From assembly GCA_911728455.2 (NCBI GenBank), contig OU452225.1, positions 22,540,495 through 22,604,494 of the forward strand: a DNA stretch of 64,000 nt. The letters run 5' to 3'. Under the pieces are notes generated by a model. That model had not been told where the DNA came from and searched no databases. It worked only from the letters and a program-made list of their open reading frames with translations. The translations under genes were made by a program, and so were the position numbers. This DNA comes from Marthasterias glacialis (Eukaryota > Echinodermata > Asteroidea > Forcipulatida > Asteriidae). Numbering within the stretch: position 1 is the stretch's first letter; each line of letters begins with the position of its first letter. Below, one piece after another: positions 41,501 through 50,500 of the stretch.

Positions 41501-44500
41501 GATCCTTGTCATTTGAACTTTTTTCACAACAAACACAAAATAGACACAGAAACTTGACCAGTCCACACTTTGAAAATTCTATAAATAAACCTAAACAACA
41601 TGGACGTCTCCATGTGGACACCAACCTTGTCCACTAAGGCAAGACCTTGCCTCATTTGGACAAATGAACGGGGAACGATTGGTTTTAAAATGACGCTCTG
41701 AAGCGTCCAATATCATTGTCCATCTTGTACTTCTATATTAAATTTTGGATTGCATGAATGACACGTGACATGTGATCCACCAGTCAAATTAGAAGGATCT
41801 GTGTATGTGTGATATATAAATATAATTCTTGTTGTCATTAGGAGTACATCAGCATGTTGCCTGGTGTAGACCATCCTGAAAGTTTTGGTCAGCACCCAAA
41901 TGCGGATATTGCGAGTCAAATTACTGAGACAAGGACGTTGTTTGATACACTCTTATCGCTTCAACCACAAGTGTCTGTCAAACAAGGAGAAAGCCGAGAG
42001 AGTAAGGTAGGACTTTAGATATCATGATTTCCTAAGATCTTGCTTAAATGTTTTAATCTAATCAGACTTTCCATTTTTCAATTACTTGATTTCTTTGCAA
42101 AGTTCTTTGATGACCCACAGTGTACTGTTAAAATAGTACAGTATGGCACAAATACTTGTATGGAAGTCTGTGGGTTGGAACAAATATGGTACAGTGTTAC
42201 ATTCCATGCATGTCCACTATTGTACATGTATGACATGTATGGCTGTGACAGGCATCCAAACAATACATTTCTTCTGGTAATATGTACGTCAAGGTGGTCA
42301 TGAACTCCATTGAACCACCAAAGTGGATGTGAAAACTGAGAATCCTAGCAGACACTTTTGCCTTAATATGAAGTGAACTAACAGGATTGTCCTGTGATTG
42401 TGGTTTTATATCATTAGGTCCAGAAGCTTGCTGTTGATGTTCTTGAGAAAATTCCTCCTGATATAGACTATGAAGGCACAGCAAAGATCCTTAAGGATGA
42501 CCCATCTCCACTCAATGTTGTGCTACTTCAAGAGGTATAAAAAATAAGAAAATCAAACATCACAATTTGCTAAAGAAGGAAAATTGTCACCACCTCTATA
42601 AATATGAGTCTCTTGTCACAAATTCTTTTGTTTGTGTTACAATCGAATATGTTCTTTGGAAGATGGAAATATTTTGTAGTTTTCTTCAAATGCACCATGC
42701 AACCAACCTGTGAAAATTTCATGTAAATGTATTCTGTATCTATACACTGAAAATTAGGTTTTGTCAGTGATTTGTACACTCTTCAAATTCTATTGTCTTA
42801 AAAGTGGTTGAACCCTTGCAACTAATATTCCATTAGTTTTTTAAAGGATTGTAGATCTGTGCCTCAGAACCTCTGTTATTTTTTATTACATTTGATTATA
42901 GTTACCATCTTTTAGTCTGGTCTGCAGAACAATAGCAAAGGCATTTTTTAGTGGAAGTTAATTTGCCGACTGACGCATTTGCTGAATGATGCTTTACATA
43001 AACTATGAGTTTAATACTGACAAATAACAAACCATGCCTTTGAATCTCTGTATCACCTTAGTTTAACGGATGTGAACTTCTATAATTTAAACAAAACTCA
43101 TTTTAATGTGCCATTTGGCTGGAAAATTTGCCTGGTAAAAGCAGATACATTTTGTGTCTTCAGGAAGTAAGGTTACCAAAGATTATTTTAGACAGGCCCA
43201 TAGGGAAGCATCATGGCTGGTACAGCTGTACCAATCTTAAAGCCCCAGCTCAACATTGGTAAACTGACTGTAAATGCTTCCATCCTTTGCACAAATCTAG
43301 ATATTTGTAACAAAACCAACCTGTGAAAATGTCGGCTCATTTGTTTTTTTCGTTTGCGAGAAAACAGTAAAATTGCATTCGGCATTTTTGTACACATTCC
43401 TATCATTTCCTATAGGCATAGTTTTCGTCTCACTGAGACTATTTCAAGTAAATTTAACACAAAGTTAATGTAAAACATTCACAGAAATTAACAGAAATTA
43501 TTAACAGAGAAAGGTGAGCTTCAGTCAGCGAAAACAAGTAATTTTTTCTCAACATGATGCTGAAGTTTGAGTCTATATTCTACAGTATATATAAAACCAA
43601 ACGCAAGAAGAAAGTTGGATAAAAGAAATTTGCCCAATGCAGCATTTTGTCTGTAAATTTATTGATGATCATCCTTGATTTCAAGTAAATGTGCTTGTAT
43701 ATATTTTTTTAACAGTTGATCAGGGAGCTAGCTTATGACTGTTGACAAAAAACTCAAGCACTACACAGATGCATCCATCAATATTCAATTCATTGAATAG
43801 GTGTAAAAATTGCTTCAGGGATAAAGATTACTATAATTGGTTTTTACTCTTACATCGATGTGTAATAAGCACTGTATAGATAATATTCAGCTAACCAACT
43901 TCTTTATCTTTTGTTTCAGATCCAAAGATACAATACCCTTCTCCAAATTATTCGATCTTCTCTAGTAGATCTTGAGAAAGGTATAAAAGGTTTAGTTGTC
44001 ATGTCATCAGACCTGGAGGAAATTTTCAACTGTATCAATGATGCAAGAGTTCCGGCAATGTGGGAAAAGGTAGAGTGCGTATTTACATTAAAGTTTGATA
44101 AATGTCAGACACATGTAATTATTACCAAAACAAATTAAAAAAGTGTCTGTGACATGTAGATCTCGTCAATCCCCATATTATAAATTTATGATCTTTATAT
44201 GTTACATGGTTTGGGAATTTTATGCTGAAATCAGTCTTTTGAATTTGAAGTATCTCCCAAGATATTGCTTTGCTCTTGTAGAAATTGTAAAGATGTATTG
44301 TCTGTGTTTAGGCCATAGGATTAAAGAATTAATTTTCTCATGTGAACGAATTTAAAAAGGTTATATATTTCTGTAACGAAAAACATAAAGAATTAAGATT
44401 TCTGACATTGGGAACTGTTGACTGTAGATACAAGCGCTTTTGTTTTAAGGGGGTTTATTCTGATTGGTTGACCAGTGGCCAATCAGAAGAATAAGCAAGT

Positions 44501-47500
44501 CAATGACTATTTTGACCTCTTTGAGCTGTGAACAGGTCACTGCCACTGGTGGTACACTCACACACACGCTGTTCATGGGAATGTACATGGGAATGTGTAT
44601 GTACAATACATATGTCCATGTATCATTCATGATTTCAATTGATACAGTATACCTTGGAATTTGTTTGAAACGATATTTCAGTGAATGAAATAGTACTTGG
44701 AGTTTAATGTTATTCTATTCCCTCAAAATATTATGAATCTTCAAAATCATTTTGTTCTTTGAGACAATATTTTGAGGGAACGAATTATCATTTTGAGGGG
44801 GCAAAATAAGTAGTTTTGTGAACAAAATATTATTCTGAGGGAACAAACCAATATTCCAAGGGAACGAAATAAAAGAGCATATTATTCCTTACCGGTCCCG
44901 CTTTTTTCGAACTATCCGTACAAAAACTTGTGAACAGCAAAAGGATGGAGGTCAAAAACGCTTATGCTATGACGGGCATCATAAATTCAGTTTCAAACCA
45001 ATATCTTTTGAAGTTAGTTATAAAACAGTATAGGACTGTTGGGAGGAACTTGTTAAAGGTAAGCATGTATGACTTGTTTGAAAACCATGCAGAGAGCAAA
45101 CAAAGAAATAGTACCTTATTGCTTAGGCAAATTGTGACAAACAAATAAAACCATTTTCTTTTACTCAGGCCTACCCTTCTTTGAAGTCACTTGGATCATG
45201 GACTCGTGATCTTGTGATGCGTGTGGACCAGTTTGAGAAATGGGCAAGCACTGCACATCCCCCAGTCATCTACTGGATGTCTGCCTTCACCTTCCCCACC
45301 GGGTACCTCACTGCTGTTTTACAAACTTCAGCCAGACAGAATAATGTGAGCATTATAACTACATTATATCAACAAAATAAACCCAAATCCAAACATGTAA
45401 AGACAACTTTTGGATGCACAACTGGAACACCTCAAGCCATCATTTTGATTTTTAAGAATTTGGGCCTGTTGCTATTAACACATTATTTTCATTGGTTTTT
45501 AGATGTTCAGATCAAATTGTTTGGCAAACTATTTGTTATCTGTACATGTTTGGCATTATTCCCAGACCCCATTTTTGACTGCATTCCCTTCACATTATGG
45601 GTTTTTTTTTGCAGAAAATTTTCAAAAGATATGTAATCAAGTGTGACTTTTCCATAGTCACAAAAACAACATTTCTCTAAAGTATTACTTGTGGTTAATC
45701 AGGTAAAATGAAAGGAACATTCAGTAAAGTTTCATAGAATGGAATTGTTAGTTACTCCTTACTGATACATTGACACTAATCACACTAACAATATTTGTAA
45801 TGAAACAAACACTCAGTCTTGAGTTGAATGCAAAAATCTTATCTAACTATTGAGTAACTAAAACACAAATGCCATACAATTTTAATATAGGGCCATTAGT
45901 AGAAAGTAAGTTCCATAGTCATTTGTTTTTGTTTTTTTCATAGAAGAAAAGAACTGAAAAGTGATTTGCCTAAGTCAGTGGAAGCACTTTTCCTGAGGGT
46001 GTTTTTATTACACTAATAACTGTTTATCTTGACAGATTGTGTGAGCAATGTAAATGTTTGTACATATTTTAACACAGAAAATGCCCAGGCTGTCTAAAAT
46101 GATTAATGATAATAGTGGTATTATTAGTAAAGAGCTTTATTGCTTGTAATTTAAAGCTTTTGAGTGTAAACAAGTCATTAACCACTTCACGTCAGTATTA
46201 TAAATAATTTCCGTGCCTACCCACGTTGTATTTTTTTTGGAACTGTCAGAATAACTTGTTTTTGAGATTATTGTTGTCACAAAGAAACCGTTACAAACAA
46301 ATGACATAAAAGGTTCTCATAAAAAGCACCTGGATTTGTTCTCTTTGAGAAAATATGAGATATGTTTAGCGTGCATTGCCAAAACTTGCATTGCCATAAG
46401 CCACGGCTGATAATCGGCCCTAGGCCGGAACATATGCCGGAATCTCAGTTCACTTAGACTTAATCTCCCATCGGGTTGAATACAATGTTAAGCAATGATG
46501 GCAGCCTATCGATCTCTTGTAATTCTCTTTGTATAACAAAAGAACAAAGGTCTGGAATCAGGGATTACACATTAACCCCTGGGAAAAAGGGAGATTTTGA
46601 GCATGAATTCAAGTACCATCTGTCCCTCTTAAAACGACGTAAATGAAATGACTGTGAGTGCATGCAATGAGCACGCTCCACAACGGAATGTCAAGATGTT
46701 TATCGTTCCAGTATTTTGAATATACACAAAAGTTTGTTATCACGTCACCTGTATTCCGCCAGGAAAAACTTGGCATGTGTACATGTCAACCGACAAGAAC
46801 TGATGGTTAAACACTATACCAATTTGAACTAAAGCTGAAAGAATAAGATGTCACAGTAGGCGAGGATCTTTCTTTTTTTCTATGATTACTTGAGTCTTTA
46901 TTTTTGAACTCCTTTGCCTAGCTCAAAACAGTTAATTTAACAAATTACCAATTGTAAATTTGTGCAAAACCAGATTCACCTGTCTGACTACATCACAAAA
47001 TTCTTGCTGCTTGTACCTGATCACTTAAATTTGTAAAATGTGTCTGTGCCCAACTCTTTCATGTTAAAACAGTTCTTCAAAGTGTTTCTCCAAGAGCAAT
47101 GATGACACACAACATTTTTGGTCCATAGGAAGTAACTATAACTAGTAAACTAGTAAACTTGCAGGTACAACCATGTATAAATCTCTTTTGGGAGGAGTGT
47201 TGCTTCTGAAAAGAGCTGTTGTCTTCAGGAGAATGCTAAACTGCTGATGATGCTGAAGCTTAAGTAGGGCTGGAGGGATGCACAGTTAGGTGAGAAGGAT
47301 CTAAGCTGTTTTGACCAGTGATGCGTGGGATTTGACTTCTGGCTGGATGTATGTGTGCTGGAGAGTGTGTCACTGTTGTGGTGAGCTGCTGCTGGAAGGC
47401 TGGACTTGATGTCTTTGATGAAGAACCCGACTGTAACAGGGGAGATGAATTTGATTTTCTTCAAGTTGATGTGATGTCTTGTTTGTGGGAACGTTTGATG

Positions 47501-50500
47501 ATTGCTGCTTTATCCAGAGGTGTCCTAGCAGGCTAGCAGATATTTGATACAGCCAACATGCATGTAGGTGACAGTACGCTCAATACATTCAGGCTGTGTG
47601 ACAGGAAGTTTCTTCAGAGTTGTATGAGACATACCAATTCACTATATATAAGTCTTACTCCTTATAAGTAACTAAGTCAGAGTTATTGATATTTGGTATG
47701 AAGGTATGATGATTAGTTGCCTCATTCTCATACTGTGTGAAACACACTGTATTTCACAAAGCAGATTGGCATCACAATCATTATTATGCCATAGGTTACA
47801 TGCTGATGAGGTTAAACGAGTAAGACATTTGGTTAATTCTTCTCAAATAATTTAATTTTTGTCGGGCTGTGCATACAATAACCAATTTTAATGATGAGGA
47901 AGTACTTGAAGAGTTTACTTGCAGGATTGCATTGTGTGATATGCTGGGAAGATTACCAACAGTCCTAAAGACTGGATACAAGCAGTGTGTACTGTTTGAA
48001 ATGTTATGGCCTATCAATAGCTTACCCTGATTCTTCTTATAGACCTTATGCATTGACGTCATTCAGCTGCCATCTTAGAGGTAAAACGATGATGCAACAA
48101 TGGAAACGCACAGATTTGTACGCGTGGCGCACAGAATTAGCCAATGAACAGCCTCCTTTTGACCTCTAGGCGAGGGCGCCCTACTCAAATGACGTCATGT
48201 GCATAAGGTCTATAACCATAACCTATGTACCTACAGAGTTGATGGTCATGTTGAAACTGGTAACGTAAGCCAAGCTGGTAACTTGGTTGTGGATGCCTGG
48301 TACCCTTAGTGGTATCATAGCTAGAAAGGTCAGGAATCAATTGAATCTACAATCTTCCTGTAAATGTGTTCCTGAGGGATGCTATTACTCGCATGTACTA
48401 TGCCCTAACCATTGGTCATGTGTTCGTCATCACACAATTCGGGAACTTTTCTGGTTCCACATATTTTCCATGCATCTTTGTAAACTTGTCTTGGTACTGA
48501 ATTTGATGCAAACATCATTTTGCTTCCAAAAACTGCTCCCATGTGACTTTTTCAAAATTAATGGACATAAGCAAAGACAAGTGGGAGACATTTCTGTAGT
48601 TGATTTAATCAAAACTTCTTGTTAACTGTACATATAACTCGGACATGGAACTAACACCTCTGATTCCACTTTCGTTCTTTTTCCCCCTTTATAAACCACT
48701 TCAAGACGGTGCTTGTGTGCAGTTATATTTTTCTGAACTCTTCGGAACTTCTGAAATTACTATTACTGTAATATCGTTGTCACAATGAAACCCTGACTAA
48801 ATAAGGACAACAAATGTTCTCATGAAATGCACACAGAATTTTTATTCTCTTTCAAGATCATCTTTACTGTGAATAGACCCAAACCTTGGCCGTAACCCAT
48901 GGCTGATAATCAGCCATGGTCTGCTGGCATCCTCCTGTATGCCAAATATAATGAAAGAGAATGATGGCAGCCTATCAATCTCTTGTAATCCTAGTTTGAA
49001 CAACAAAAGGAAAAGGGTCTGGAAGTGGGCATTACACAGCCTGATTTTGAGCATGAATTCCAGTATCCTTTGCCCCTCTTTGTATGGGGGAAAGGAAGCG
49101 TAGCAAGGTAGGTACATGCCTGTGCATGCTACATAATCAATTATCATGGGGGTGTATACATTGTACATGTCAGCCAGTCAACTGACCATAATCAAAAGAG
49201 GATGTTCTGAAGTTGTTAAAGGTGTTTAGAAATGTCAACTGTATTTCTACCTAGAAATTGTTTGCAAGTACATGCATCAACTGACGTGAAGTGGTTAACA
49301 TGAATTTTCACTTGGGTAACCTTTTTCCAGAAAATAATGCTTGTGCCCTCTGTGCAAAATCCAACATTGTGTGCAACCAACCAAATTTGCTATCTCTACT
49401 TTACTGTTTTCATTTGCAGATTTCTGTTGACTCTTTGTCATGGGAGTTTGTGGTATCTACAGTTGACGACAATAACATCATGGAGCCCCCAAAGGATGGA
49501 GTATATGTTAAAGGTCTTCACCTTGAGGGTGCAGGTTGGGACAAGAAAAATGCATGTCTGGTTGAAGCGAAACCAATGCAGCTCGTCTGTCCAATACCAA
49601 CCATCCACTTCAAACCCGTAGAGAACAAGAAAAAGAGTGGAAAAGGTATGTTTCAATACTTGCATCTTACAAATAACAATAGGCAAGCTTTTAGTTATCA
49701 GGAAAACTATTTTAACTGAATAGTTGAAGTCACGGTTAAAAGAAAATTAAGGAAACCTTGAACAGTAGAGCAGTATGGAGCTTAAAGATCTGACATTGTC
49801 CTGAAGATGAGCATAGCATACTGAATATTAATGGACTCAATGCCATTCCACAAATATCTATTCCCCACCTTCTACTGTACTTTTCGCTTGAGATTAAATG
49901 CAGTGTAGGCAAAAATGAAGAAGTGACTGAATACACATACACCTTGAAGACACATTTTGCTCGACAATTTGGACATCCATATTTTTTAACTCATATCTTT
50001 AAATTCTTTGTGATTCACTTTTTATGTGCAATTTTAGCTCCCATCTGTAATTATGTGGTGGCTGTTGGTACAATTTTGTCAATCTATTTTTGTACGGTTA
50101 ATGCCCAAATGATCAGCTGTGCTGTATGGGTCATGCTCCTTAAATATGGTTTAAATAAAATAAATAAATAAGTAAAGTGGGAGGTGGCAGCAAGGTGATA
50201 TTGTATGGTCTTAAAGTGCCTATGTGCAATGTATAAGGAACTGAAACTATCATTACTTTAGTAAGGGCAAAATCAGTTCATCACTTTTGGCTATTGCATG
50301 TATGGATAGTTTGCATTTGTGAGTTTCAAATTAACATCAGTTATTGTCTTTTCTTTGTAGGGATGTATTCCTGTCCATGCTATTACTATCCTAATAGAGC
50401 AGGCAACACTGGACGAGCTTCTTATGTTGTCAGCATTGACATCAAGTCAGGAGCTTTTAGTGCAGACCATTGGATCAAGAGAGGAACTGCTCTTCTTATG

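Noticed and set aside
45346..45636. Extension of exon 25 as an open frame
   Set aside because: Dynein similarity stops at the GTGAGC donor and resumes exactly at exon 26, so the extension is intronic.
47225..47630. Possible processed pseudogene or gene on the minus strand
   Set aside because: The 79-codon frame is somewhat less AT-rich, but I recognise no family, start context or splice structure.
47720..47870. Extra short hairpins and AT-rich inverted words
   Set aside because: Their length and pairing are within what AT-rich intron DNA gives by chance.
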